A stretch of 6,746 nucleotides of DNA from an uncultured Chloroflexota bacterium (GCA_903837815.1 CAILWD010000392.1:1-6746), one strand, 5' to 3'; counted from the first letter of the stretch, positions 1 to 6,473 are shown. Numbers and translations are program-made. The notes: generated from the sequence alone by a model not told the origin.

Positions 1-696
1 ATCTCCGCCGAAGCCTGTTCCAAATTTGGCGTAAAGCTGGGTCGCACGCCGAATGCTTTTACAACCCCCGTCTCGGATACCGTCCTCGGCTACCTGCTTG
101 GTTTTGTCCGCCGCCAGCCGTGGATGGATTCTGCCATGAAGCGCGGCGAGTGGCAGAAAATTCCAGGCAAGGCTCTCAGCGAAAACACGCTGGGAATCAT
201 CGGCATTGGAAACATCGGCAAGGCGGTCACCCGCCGCGCAAAAGCCTTCGGCATGAAAGTCCTCGGTACAGACATCGTGGAGATTGACCACGTTTTTGTG
301 ACAGAGACAGGCATTCGAATGACCAATCTCCAATCGCTGCTTTCCGAATCCGATTTCGTCTCCCTCAACTGCGATTTGAACCCGACCTCGCATCATCTCA
401 TCAACGAAAAGACTCTGGCAAAGATGAAGCCCTCAGCCGTATTAATCAATACCGCGCGCGGACCCATCGTGGACGAGAAAGCCCTCGTCGCCGCCCTCCA
501 GTCGGGACAGATCGGCGGCGCGGCGTTGGATGTATTCGAGCAGGAGCCGCTTCCGAAAGACAGCCCGCTGCTGAAGATGGACAACGTCATGCTTGCCCCG
601 CACAACTCCAACTCCAGCCCCACCGCGTGGGAGCGAATCCACTGGAACACAATCAAGAATCTGGTGGAGGGGTTGGGAATGGAATACAAAGGATAA
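1..696 (+). CDS. D-isomer-specific 2-hydroxyacid dehydrogenase (PGDH-like), 5' truncated
   Basis: The reading frame is open from base 1, so the start lies outside the window and 231 C-terminal residues are visible; the family usually has 310-330, so roughly 80-100 N-terminal residues are missing. Family enzymes reversibly oxidise D-2-hydroxyacids with NAD(H) in the cytoplasm. Counting from the first visible codon, the Rossmann motif GIGNIG is at 68-73, and an acidic residue ends the second strand (VLGTD, D91), which favours NAD over NADP. The catalytic triad is complete: Arg153 in NTARGPIVDE, Glu182 in DVFEQEP (29 residues after the Arg, the same spacing as in E. coli SerA) and His201 in LAPHNSNSSP. 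No ACT regulatory domain follows, so this is not a full-length SerA of the regulated type. The stop is 3 nt before the SDR gene, so the two are almost certainly co-transcribed. The substrate is unknown; 3-phosphoglycerate, glyoxylate or a sugar acid are all possible. The family call is strong and the role is open. Confidence 0.9.
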   Translation: MSAEACSKFGVKLGRTPNAFTTPVSDTVLGYLLGFVRRQPWMDSAMKRGEWQKIPGKALSENTLGIIGIGNIGKAVTRRAKAFGMKVLGTDIVEIDHVFVTETGIRMTNLQSLLSESDFVSLNCDLNPTSHHLINEKTLAKMKPSAVLINTARGPIVDEKALVAALQSGQIGGAALDVFEQEPLPKDSPLLKMDNVMLAPHNSNSSPTAWERIHWNTIKNLVEGLGMEYKG

Positions 697-699
697 AAG

Positions 700-1479
700 A
701 TGAATAAATCACGAACTGTTTTAATCACTGGCGCGGCGGGCGGGATTGGACGCGCAACCGTCAGTTTGTTTGCCCAAAACGGCTGGCGCGTCATCGGCGT
801 TGACCGTATGTCCTTCGACGCGGCTCAGGGCGAAGCCGAAAAATTTCCGAAGAACGGGCTTTTCATTCAAGCCGACATTGCCCGTCCCGAAGAGATGCAA
901 GCCATCTTCGAAAAAGTTCATGCCCTCACCAACACGCTTGACGCGCTGGTCAACAATGCCGCCCTGCAAATTGCCAAGCCCCTGATTGAGACCACCGTCG
1001 AGGAATGGGACTCGGTGATGAACGCCAACCTGCGCTCGGTGTTTCTGGGTCTCAAACTGGCGCATCCCTTGCTCAAAGCGCGTGATGGGGCGGGCGTGGT
1101 CAATGTCTCGTCTGTCCATGCGATTCAAACGTCCGCCAATATCGCCGCCTATGCCGCCTCCAAAGGCGGACTGCTCGCCCTGACCCGCGCCATGGCAATT
1201 GAGTTTGCGCCCGACAATATCCGCGTTAATGCGGTTTTACCCGGCGCAGTGGATACGCCCATGCTCCGCGCCGGGCTCCAACGCGGACATCTCGGCGGCG
1301 AAAACGTCCAGGCTCGACTCGACAACCTCGCCCGCAAGACGGTCAACGGGCGGGTGGGGATTCCCTCCGAGATCGCCCACGCCATCTACTTCCTCGCCGA
1401 CAATCAACAGTCCTCCTTCATGACGGGACAGGCGCTGGTTGTGGATGGCGGCGCAACGGCAAGACTCAGCACCGAGTAA
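700..1479 (+). CDS. Classical short-chain dehydrogenase/reductase (SDR)
   Basis: A 259-residue protein, normal for classical SDRs, which are cytoplasmic NAD(P)(H) oxidoreductases acting on alcohols, sugars or ketoacyl groups. All hallmark motifs are present and in order: cofactor loop TGAAGGIG (10-17), Asp35 after the second strand (VIGVD, favouring NAD(H)), NNA (85-87), catalytic Ser138, Tyr151 and Lys155 in YAASK with the usual 13-residue Ser-Tyr spacing, the PGAVDTPM loop after the sixth strand, and the terminal LVVDGG signature. The ATG lies 3 nt after the preceding stop, with an AAAGGA ribosome-binding sequence at 688-693 inside the end of the upstream gene, which supports this start. 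Pairing with a 2-hydroxyacid dehydrogenase upstream of glycan genes suggests a role in making or modifying a sugar or hydroxy-acid precursor, but that is inference. The motifs do not distinguish among sugar, steroid and acyl substrates. Confidence 0.93.
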   Translation: MNKSRTVLITGAAGGIGRATVSLFAQNGWRVIGVDRMSFDAAQGEAEKFPKNGLFIQADIARPEEMQAIFEKVHALTNTLDALVNNAALQIAKPLIETTVEEWDSVMNANLRSVFLGLKLAHPLLKARDGAGVVNVSSVHAIQTSANIAAYAASKGGLLALTRAMAIEFAPDNIRVNAVLPGAVDTPMLRAGLQRGHLGGENVQARLDNLARKTVNGRVGIPSEIAHAIYFLADNQQSSFMTGQALVVDGGATARLSTE

Positions 1480-1550
1480 AATAGCGTCCCGAAGGCTCAT
1501 CGAATGCAGGCTGGTTGCCGTCCGAACCTTCAGAACGCTTTGGAAAAATC

Positions 1551-1958
1551 ATGAGCAGGAAAGCGAAAAAGCTCGAGCCCCCATCCAAAAGAAGAAATAA
1601 ACCCGACCTGTGGAAAATCAACCTGGGGCGGGGCTTTTTCATCCTGAATGCCGTTTTCTGGCTCGGCTATGGCATCTATGTTTATTACGACATGGCAGTG
1701 AAAAATAACAACACCACTTCGGCGGATATTCTCACCCTGTTCGTGCTGGCCAACGCGGGATTACTTCTTTTCAGCGGCATCAAACTCGGCAAACCCGAAA
1801 AATGGACGTACCTGCTCACAATTGCGACACTCCTCGTCAATCTCACCTTGAGCCTGATGAACATCCTCGACTTTTTCTTCCTGATTTCCTTCCTGTTCGA
1901 CCTTTTCATCCTCTGGGCAGCCGCCTCGCTTTTCAGGAAATACTTTCCAAAGTCATGA
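1551..1958 (+). CDS. Small four-helix membrane protein, unknown function
   Basis: I do not recognise a family. The ATG at 1551 gives 135 residues; an in-frame TTG at 1515 would add 12 residues but has no convincing ribosome-binding site, while the ATG has a weak GGA about 6 nt upstream. The protein begins with a strongly basic, proline-containing tail (residues 1-22, many Lys/Arg) that should stay cytoplasmic by the positive-inside rule. Four hydrophobic segments follow at roughly 27-46, 59-77, 84-104 and 106-126, the last very rich in Phe and Leu, and the chain ends in a short RKYFPKS tail. There are no catalytic motifs or conserved Cys/His clusters. The stop overlaps the next start (ATGA at 1955-1958). 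The next protein has the same four-helix layout and a similar C-terminus, so the pair may be diverged duplicates that act together, perhaps as a small complex supporting the neighbouring glycan enzymes. Function unknown. Confidence 0.75.
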   Translation: MSRKAKKLEPPSKRRNKPDLWKINLGRGFFILNAVFWLGYGIYVYYDMAVKNNNTTSADILTLFVLANAGLLLFSGIKLGKPEKWTYLLTIATLLVNLTLSLMNILDFFFLISFLFDLFILWAAASLFRKYFPKS

Positions 1959-2299
1959 AAACAAATCTGGTTCAATACCTATTCTTCCTGACCGCCGCCG
2001 TGTTGGCGGCATTCGGCGCGAATTCCATGTTCCGTGCAAATCCAAACCCCGGCATGAAACTGATGTATATGATTTACGCCTTGCTGATGCTGGGTGATGC
2101 CCTTGCCATGCTTGCCTGCGGATTGTTCATTCGTTCGAAAAAAGCCCACGTCTTCTGGTTCGCGATTCTAGTCCTCAGCCTCAACATCCTCCTGACCATT
2201 TTCGACCAGTTCGGACTGGTTGACCTGCTCTTTGTCCTGCTCAACCTGCTCACGCTTGGATTGCTGATAACTATTCGACGGGAACTCCTTCCGCAATGA
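1955..2299 (+). CDS. Small four-helix membrane protein, possible paralogue of its upstream neighbour
   Basis: A 114-residue protein starting at the ATG of the 1955-1958 ATGA overlap; the same frame is open further upstream (an alternative start near 1802 exists), but that part lies entirely inside the preceding gene and is rejected. Four hydrophobic segments are visible at about 5-22, 36-59, 65-84 and 88-107, followed by a basic end (IRRELLPQ). Aligned by eye with the previous protein, the last two helices match with only a one-residue offset: an Asn early in helix 3, Leu-rich helices, an Asp/Asn in helix 4, then Arg and Pro in the tail. Identity is low and many matches are Leu, so common ancestry is only suggested. 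The stop overlaps the next start (ATGA, 2296-2299), indicating tight translational coupling on both sides. I do not recognise a family, and there are no catalytic motifs. Confidence 0.75.
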   Translation: MKTNLVQYLFFLTAAVLAAFGANSMFRANPNPGMKLMYMIYALLMLGDALAMLACGLFIRSKKAHVFWFAILVLSLNILLTIFDQFGLVDLLFVLLNLLTLGLLITIRRELLPQ

Positions 2300-3117
2300 G
2301 ACAAAGAATCAAATCTGTCCTGCCAGCCTCCGCTCTTGATTTTATGCGCGACACTTACGACGGAATCCGCCGCCTGCCGCAGTTACCCGCCGCCTATCTT
2401 CACCCCTGGCGCAGGGAAAGCATCCGTCGCCTTGCCGAGTTGAAGGACGTCCACAAGGGCAAACGGGCTTTCATCATCGGCAATGGGCCAAGCCTCAAGC
2501 AGACCGACCTCTCGAAACTCAAAAACGAGATCACCTTCGGCATGAACCGCATTTATGTCATGTTCCCCGAACTGGGATTTCAGACCACCTACTTCTGCTC
2601 GATCAACGATCTTGTCATAGAGCAATTTCACGAAGATATCCTTGCGCTTCCCATGCCCAAGTTTCTGGCATGGCGCTCGCATCGTCACTTTCTCAAAACT
2701 TTACAACTTTCAAACGTGCCAACCTTCCTTTACACTTCCTACACGGGACCCCGCTTCTCACCCGATGTGCGCGGACGGGTTTGGGAGAGCGCAACGGTTA
2801 CAAACGTCGCCTTGCAACTTGCCTTCCACATGGGAATCCAGCAGGTGATTTTGACCGGCGTTGACCACAACTTCACTTCCAAAGGCGAAGCCAATAAAAC
2901 CGTCGTGTCGGAAGGCGACGACCCAAATCACGTCTCAGCCAACTACTTCGGCAAGGGAATCCGCTGGCAGTTGCCCGACCTCGACACCTCTGAAATTGGC
3001 TACACCCTCGCCCGCGACTTCTACCAAAAATCGGGGCGTGAAGTGCTGGACGCCACCGTTGGGGGCAAATTGAACATCTTCCGCAAAGCGGACTACAATT
3101 CACTCTTCCAACGTTAA
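2296..3117 (+). CDS. DUF115 / MptE-like protein, candidate sugar transferase
   Basis: A 273-residue soluble protein with no signal peptide or membrane segment. The glycine-rich loop IIGNGPSL (60-67), GMNRIYVMFPELG (82-94), the segment ATVTNVALQLAFHMG (166-180) and the following strand ending TGVDHNF (187-193) are the recognisable core of the DUF115 family (PF01973, the 6-hydroxymethylpterin diphosphokinase MptE-like fold). The C-terminal part, with YQKSGREVLDATVGGKLNIF, is also typical. This fold includes the Maf proteins that attach nonulosonic acids to flagellin and resembles GT42 sialyltransferases, which have a similar GNGPSL loop. In a bacterium, between membrane proteins and two glycosyltransferases, a sugar-transfer role is more likely than pterin synthesis, but this is inference. 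The start is fixed by the ATGA overlap with the preceding gene. The stop codon TAA (3115-3117) lies inside a 22-bp palindrome. Confidence 0.82.
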   Translation: MRQRIKSVLPASALDFMRDTYDGIRRLPQLPAAYLHPWRRESIRRLAELKDVHKGKRAFIIGNGPSLKQTDLSKLKNEITFGMNRIYVMFPELGFQTTYFCSINDLVIEQFHEDILALPMPKFLAWRSHRHFLKTLQLSNVPTFLYTSYTGPRFSPDVRGRVWESATVTNVALQLAFHMGIQQVILTGVDHNFTSKGEANKTVVSEGDDPNHVSANYFGKGIRWQLPDLDTSEIGYTLARDFYQKSGREVLDATVGGKLNIFRKADYNSLFQR

Positions 3118-3130
3118 ACGTTTAACGTTG
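3109..3130. repeat. Perfect 22-bp palindrome built of three AACGTTN heptamers
   Basis: Bases 3109-3119 are the exact reverse complement of 3120-3130, with no spacer. Bases 3110-3130 also read as three 7-bp units AACGTTN with last bases A, T and G, so the element is both a tandem repeat and an inverted repeat. It covers the stop codon of the DUF115 gene and ends 12 bases before the GT39 ATG. As RNA it could fold into a short hairpin, but no run of T follows, so it is not an ordinary terminator. It could be a dimeric-regulator site, an RNA processing site or a dispersed intergenic repeat; the sequence does not decide among these. Confidence 0.85.
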
Positions 3131-3142
3131 AATCTTTCCGCC

Positions 3143-4618
3143 ATGAAAACTTCGTCAAAAAACCGACCCTCAACCTGGCTCCCCATCCTCATCCTGCTCC
3201 TCGCCCTCGGTGGCCTCCTGCGCCTGCTCGACCTCACCGACCCGCCGCTGGATTTTCATCCCTCGCGCCAACTCCGCAACTCACTGGCGGCGCGGGGCAT
3301 CTATTATTCCCTTTTGCCTTCCGCCACCGACGAACAGCGCGAACTTGCCGCTTCTTTTGAGCGTGCCGTCGGGCGATATGAGCCGCCCGTCAGCGAGTCC
3401 CTGGTGGCGTTGACCTGGCTTCTCACGGGCGGGGAAAACTACGCCGCGCCCCGCGTCTTGGGGGCTCTCTTCTGGCTGACGGCTGGGGTTGCCCTCTTCG
3501 ATTTGATGCGCCGTGCGACCTCCCCCTGGGCGGCGTTGATTGGGCTGGCGTTTTATCTCGTCCTGCCGTTTTCCGTCCAAGCCAGCCGCTCTTTTCAGCC
3601 CGACCCGTTGATGACCTCTGCCTTTGTTGCGGGAATTTATTTTCTGTACCGCTGGTCGGAGGAACAATCATGGAAACATGCGCTCCTCGCTGGCGTCTTC
3701 CTCGGGCTGGCGGCACTTATCAAAGTCGTGATTGCCTCCCTGATCGGCGTTGTTGCACTTGCTTTGGTCTTTTTCACGCTCAAAAAGGATTTCTGGAAGT
3801 CGAAGCAGGTCTGGGCAATGGCGGCATTGGTGGCTATCCCCGCCTATGTTTACTACATTTTTCTCAACCAGGGACGCTCCACCGAATACTTCTTCGCGTG
3901 GACGGTGGCTCTCATCAAACTCATCACCAGCACAGACTTTTATTCCAAGTGGCTGGCTTTCCTCGGGAGTCTCTTCGGCTTGACCGTGATCTTCCTCAGT
4001 CTGGCGGGCACGCTGATTTCCAAGCCACGCCTGCGTTGTTTGTTGATTTCCCTATGGATTGGCTACCTGCTTTACGGACTTATCCTGCCCTTCCAGATGT
4101 ACACACATAGTTATTATCATATTCAACTGATTCCCCTCCTCGCGCTGGGACTGGCTTCGGCGGTGAACCCGCTCGTTGAAACGGTATCAAGTCAGGGCTG
4201 GGGATGGCGGGCGGGATTCGTCGGGTTGGTCGTTGCCGTCGTTGGCTATCAATCCTGGGTGGCGCGTTCCGTTTTGGTCGCCGAAGATTTCCGCCACGAA
4301 CCCGCATTCTGGAAGGGAGTCGGGGAGGCGATCCCCGCCGACGCGGATGTCATCGCCCTGACCCAGGATTACGGCTACCGCCTGATGTTTTTCGGCTGGC
4401 GCAAGGTGGACCTCTGGCGGCTCAACACCGGTTTGAGCGAAGTGCGCGGCGGAGAACAGGATGGGGGCGACTTTGTCGATGAGATCGATGGCATGGATTA
4501 TTTCCTCGTCACGGCTTTCAACCAACTGGATAAACAGCCCGAATTGAAAAAATTTTTGGAGCAATACCCAATTGCCACCCAAGGCGATGGGTATGTGTTG
4601 TACGACCTTCGAAAATGA
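3143..4618 (+). CDS. GT39/PMT-like integral membrane glycosyltransferase
   Basis: A polytopic membrane protein of 491 residues from the ATG at 3143; an in-frame TTG at 3128 would add five residues but lies in the palindrome. Neither start has a clear Shine-Dalgarno sequence. After a basic N-terminus, helix 1 (about 12-29) is followed by an extracytoplasmic loop, DPPLDFHPSRQLRNSL (33-48), with Asp37 in the place of the catalytic acidic residue of PMT/ArnT-type enzymes. YEPP (79-82), FQPDPLM (151-157) and HSYYHIQL (322-329) match the pattern of GT39-type loops. About ten hydrophobic segments extend to about 374, then a soluble C-terminal domain of about 115 residues. Such enzymes take sugar from a polyprenyl-phosphate donor and transfer it to protein, lipid or glycan on the outer face of the membrane. 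The acceptor is unknown. The stop overlaps the GT2 start (ATGA at 4615), so the two are probably made together; the GT2 enzyme could make the lipid-linked sugar that this one uses. Confidence 0.85.
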   Translation: MKTSSKNRPSTWLPILILLLALGGLLRLLDLTDPPLDFHPSRQLRNSLAARGIYYSLLPSATDEQRELAASFERAVGRYEPPVSESLVALTWLLTGGENYAAPRVLGALFWLTAGVALFDLMRRATSPWAALIGLAFYLVLPFSVQASRSFQPDPLMTSAFVAGIYFLYRWSEEQSWKHALLAGVFLGLAALIKVVIASLIGVVALALVFFTLKKDFWKSKQVWAMAALVAIPAYVYYIFLNQGRSTEYFFAWTVALIKLITSTDFYSKWLAFLGSLFGLTVIFLSLAGTLISKPRLRCLLISLWIGYLLYGLILPFQMYTHSYYHIQLIPLLALGLASAVNPLVETVSSQGWGWRAGFVGLVVAVVGYQSWVARSVLVAEDFRHEPAFWKGVGEAIPADADVIALTQDYGYRLMFFGWRKVDLWRLNTGLSEVRGGEQDGGDFVDEIDGMDYFLVTAFNQLDKQPELKKFLEQYPIATQGDGYVLYDLRK

Positions 4619-5550
4619 CTCTTGTTTCCATCATCACCCCCTCGTTCAATCAGGCTGCTTATCTTGAACAGACCATCAACTCTGTTTTGAATCAAGATTA
4701 TCCGCACATCGAATACATCGTCGTGGACGGCGGCTCGACGGATGGAAGCGTGGAGATCATCAAAAAACACGCCGACAAACTGGCTTGGTGGGTTTCGGAA
4801 AAAGACCGTGGGCAGGCGGATGCCATCAACAAGGGTTTTGCGCGTGCCACAGGAGAAATCGTCGCCTGGCTCAACTCGGACGATTATTATCTTGCGGGGA
4901 CGATCAGCGCGGCGGTAAAGGTCTTCGAGGAACACCCCGAAGTTGCTCTGGTCTACGGGGACATGCTTGCCGTGGACGGGAATGGCAAAACCTTCAATAC
5001 GCTCACCTACAAACAATTGACTCTCGAAGATTTGCTTTGCTTCCAGATTATCGGTCAGCCCGCCGTGTTCATGCGTCGCTCTGCCCTGCAAGCCGCGGGG
5101 GAACTTGATCCCGTATTCCATTTTATGCTCGACCATCATTTGTGGATTCGCATTGCCCAGCGCGGACAAATCCTGCATGTGGATCAAACCTGGGCGGCGG
5201 CGCGGTATCACGCCGAGGCGAAGAACATCGCCCAAGCCGCCGAGTTCGGGCGGGACGCCTTCCGCATTTTGGAGTTCGCCACACGAGATGAAACCCTCTC
5301 GCCTGTTTTGACGAAGGTTAGCCGTCGCGCCCGCGCAGCAGCCAACCGCGTGGATTCCCGCTACCTGCTCGATGGCGGTCAGCCCGTCGCCGCACTCTCC
5401 GCGTGGACACGCGCCCTCTTTCTCCATCCACCGACAGCGCTGGCACGGATGAACATCTTCGTATCCATCTTTTTGAGTCTGTTCGGTTTGGAGAAAATCC
5501 GCGCCGCAATCTTGCGCCAACGAATGAAAAGCCACCAAAGAGGAAAATAA
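4615..5550 (+). CDS. Family 2 glycosyltransferase (GT-A fold) with helical C-terminal extension
   Basis: A 311-residue protein. The N-terminal GT-A domain begins at once with VSIITPSFNQAAYLEQTINSVL (4-25), followed by VVDGGSTDGS (36-45, nucleotide-binding Asp38), DRGQADAINKG (64-74), the metal-binding NSDD (87-90, the DXD equivalent) and MLDHHLWIRIA (171-181), which fits the acceptor/catalytic region of inverting GT2 enzymes such as WcaA-like proteins. It should use a nucleotide-sugar at the cytoplasmic face of the membrane. Beyond about residue 200 is an extension that includes a helical pair of TPR-like spacing (about 238-272, GGQPVAALSAWTRALFLHPP) and a hydrophobic stretch (about 280-292) that might attach it to the membrane. 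No true membrane-spanning bundle is seen, so it is not a polyprenyl-phosphate mannosyl synthase of the multi-helix type. The start overlaps the GT39 stop. The stop codon (5548-5550) lies in the terminator stem. Donor and acceptor are unknown. Confidence 0.92.
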   Translation: MTLVSIITPSFNQAAYLEQTINSVLNQDYPHIEYIVVDGGSTDGSVEIIKKHADKLAWWVSEKDRGQADAINKGFARATGEIVAWLNSDDYYLAGTISAAVKVFEEHPEVALVYGDMLAVDGNGKTFNTLTYKQLTLEDLLCFQIIGQPAVFMRRSALQAAGELDPVFHFMLDHHLWIRIAQRGQILHVDQTWAAARYHAEAKNIAQAAEFGRDAFRILEFATRDETLSPVLTKVSRRARAAANRVDSRYLLDGGQPVAALSAWTRALFLHPPTALARMNIFVSIFLSLFGLEKIRAAILRQRMKSHQRGK

Positions 5551-5585
5551 AAAAGTCGCGCCCAGTTGGGTGCGACTTTTTTATT
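5546..5585. terminator. Bidirectional rho-independent terminator between convergent operons
   Basis: A near-perfect hairpin: the core GTCGC-G-CCC (5555-5563) pairs with GGG-T-GCGAC (5568-5576), with one G-U wobble and the loop AGTT. It is flanked by six A (5549-5554) and six T (5577-5582), and the pairing extends to 5546/5585. Because there is an A run before and a T run after, it can stop transcription from both sides: the glycan cluster on the plus strand and the ccm operon on the minus strand. It starts in the stop codon of the GT2 gene and ends 13 nt from the ccmD stop. Confidence 0.93.
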
Positions 5586-5598
5586 GGGATTCGAAAGA

Positions 5599-5751
5599 TT
5601 ATTTTTTCTTCTCGTCCAGCGCTTCGAGCGTTTCCACATCCTGATTCAAGTTGCGGTTGCGGAGGTACAGGCTGAGGACGTAAATGCCCATCGTCACAAA
5701 GCTGATGACGAAGCCAGCGATCATGTAGGTTGAGGTATCGGGGGTATCCAT
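5599..5751 (-). CDS. ccmD: CcmD-like small membrane protein (heme exporter protein D)
   Basis: A 50-residue protein: a short polar N-terminus (MDTPDTSTY), one hydrophobic helix (about 9-30, YMIAGFVISFVTMGIYVLSLYL), a basic RNRN stop-transfer, then a short acidic/basic tail ending in DEKKK. This size, the Tyr at the start of the helix, the N-out/C-in layout and the position right after ccmC all match CcmD, the small subunit that helps release holo-CcmE from the CcmABC complex. The ATG at 5751 has a GGAG site six bases upstream (5758-5761) and lies 12 nt after the ccmC stop. CcmD sequences are poorly conserved, so the name rests on context as well as shape. It is the last gene before the terminator. 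Confidence 0.82.
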   Translation of the reverse strand: MDTPDTSTYMIAGFVISFVTMGIYVLSLYLRNRNLNQDVETLEALDEKKK

Positions 5752-5757
5752 GAGATT

Positions 5758-5761
5758 CTCC
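5758..5761 (-). promoter_or_regulatory. Ribosome-binding site of ccmD
   Basis: GGAG on the minus strand, with 6 bases between it and the ATG at 5751. It supports the reality of the 50-codon ccmD frame, which would otherwise be easy to miss. Confidence 0.8.
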
Positions 5762-5763
5762 AA

Positions 5764-6459
5764 TTACAGCGAGACTTTGAGTTTGAGTTGTTCGACTTTT
5801 TCTTCCAGCGCGCCGAGACGGATTCTGTGCCAGACGAAGTCCACGAAGAGGATGGTGAAGGCGAAGAGGGCGAAGAAGAAGGCAACCTTCATGTCGGGCG
5901 TCATGCTGAGTTTTTCCTGGCTGGCGTTTGCCGCGCCGACGACGACGGGGTGAATCGAGCGGAACAGGCGGATGACCATGAAGGTAATCGGGGCGCTGAT
6001 TCCGCCCAGCAGGGTGTAGACCGCGCCGAATCGGGCGCGTTTTTCGGGGTCTTCGATTCCCTGACGGAGCATGAAGTAGGCGATGTAGATCAGTTCGGTG
6101 ACGGCGGCGGTGGTCAGGCGCGGATCCCAAGTCCACCAGGTATTCCAGGCGGGACGCGCCCAGATGGAGCCGAGGACGATGGTCAGGAAGAAGAACATCG
6201 CGCTGACTTCGACCAGGGCGACCTCAAACCTGTCCCATTTCATGTCTTTGGTGACGAGGTAGATAATGCCCGAAACAGCGGCAAGGATGAAGCCGAGCAA
6301 TCCCACCCAGGCGGTTCCAATGTGGAAATAAAACACGCGCTGGACTTGTCCCATCACCAGTTCGGTGGGGGCGTAGAACAACGCAAGATAGGTGGAAATT
6401 GCCAAAACGATAATGGACACGACATCAAGTATTTTTAGTGCGGTTGGTTTGGGTTGCAT
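5764..6459 (-). CDS. ccmC: Cytochrome c biogenesis protein CcmC (heme handling, membrane)
   Basis: A 231-residue integral membrane protein from the ATG at 6459, which has a strong AGGAG site six bases upstream; a TTG at 6477 in the same frame is rejected because it lies in the heptamer array and has no such site. About six transmembrane helices are visible. The tryptophan-rich periplasmic motif of the family is present as WNTWWTWDPRLT (105-116), and the two external histidines expected to ligate heme are His46 (FYFHIGTAW) and His170 (RSIHPVVVG). CcmC presents heme to the chaperone CcmE on the outer face of the membrane, and CcmAB then drives release of holo-CcmE. CcmB upstream and CcmD downstream confirm the call. 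The closely related CcsA/CcmF proteins are less likely, given the small size and the operon order. Confidence 0.95.
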   Translation of the reverse strand: MQPKPTALKILDVVSIIVLAISTYLALFYAPTELVMGQVQRVFYFHIGTAWVGLLGFILAAVSGIIYLVTKDMKWDRFEVALVEVSAMFFFLTIVLGSIWARPAWNTWWTWDPRLTTAAVTELIYIAYFMLRQGIEDPEKRARFGAVYTLLGGISAPITFMVIRLFRSIHPVVVGAANASQEKLSMTPDMKVAFFFALFAFTILFVDFVWHRIRLGALEEKVEQLKLKVSL

Positions 6460-6465
6460 TTGTAA

Positions 6466-6470
6466 CTCCT
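6466..6470 (-). promoter_or_regulatory. Ribosome-binding site of ccmC
   Basis: AGGAG on the minus strand, 6 bases from the ATG at 6459. It sets the ccmC start and lies just outside the end of the heptamer array (6474), so the repeat stops short of the translation signal. Confidence 0.88.
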
Positions 6471-6473
6471 GAG

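Noticed and set aside
1480..1550. Possible promoter or terminator between the SDR gene and the first small membrane protein
   Set aside because: I found only 4-5 bp chance complementarities and no T run or convincing -35/-10 pair.
1802..1954. N-terminal extension of the second small membrane protein
   Set aside because: It lies wholly inside the preceding gene and is out of frame with it, and the ATGA overlap at 1955 gives a natural start; the extra residues are hydrophilic and His/Pro-rich, unlike the rest.
3109..3130. Palindrome as an intrinsic terminator after the DUF115 gene
   Set aside because: There is no T run after it, the stem is AT-rich with no real loop, and the next cluster gene starts 12 bases later.
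4498..5538. Long minus-strand open frame (346 codons) opposite the GT2 gene
   Set aside because: The plus-strand frame has full GT2 motifs. The antisense frame shows no recognisable domain and looks like a by-product of GC-rich codon use.
5318..6136. 272-codon minus-strand frame overlapping the GT2 end, the terminator, ccmD and ccmC
   Set aside because: It runs through a terminator hairpin and out of frame through two well-supported ccm genes; its product is Arg/Pro-rich, typical of a shadow frame.
5788..6438. 216-codon plus-strand frame opposite ccmC
   Set aside because: Its product is a very acidic, Gly/Asp/Glu-rich chain created by the antisense of hydrophobic codons. CcmC on the other strand is unambiguous.
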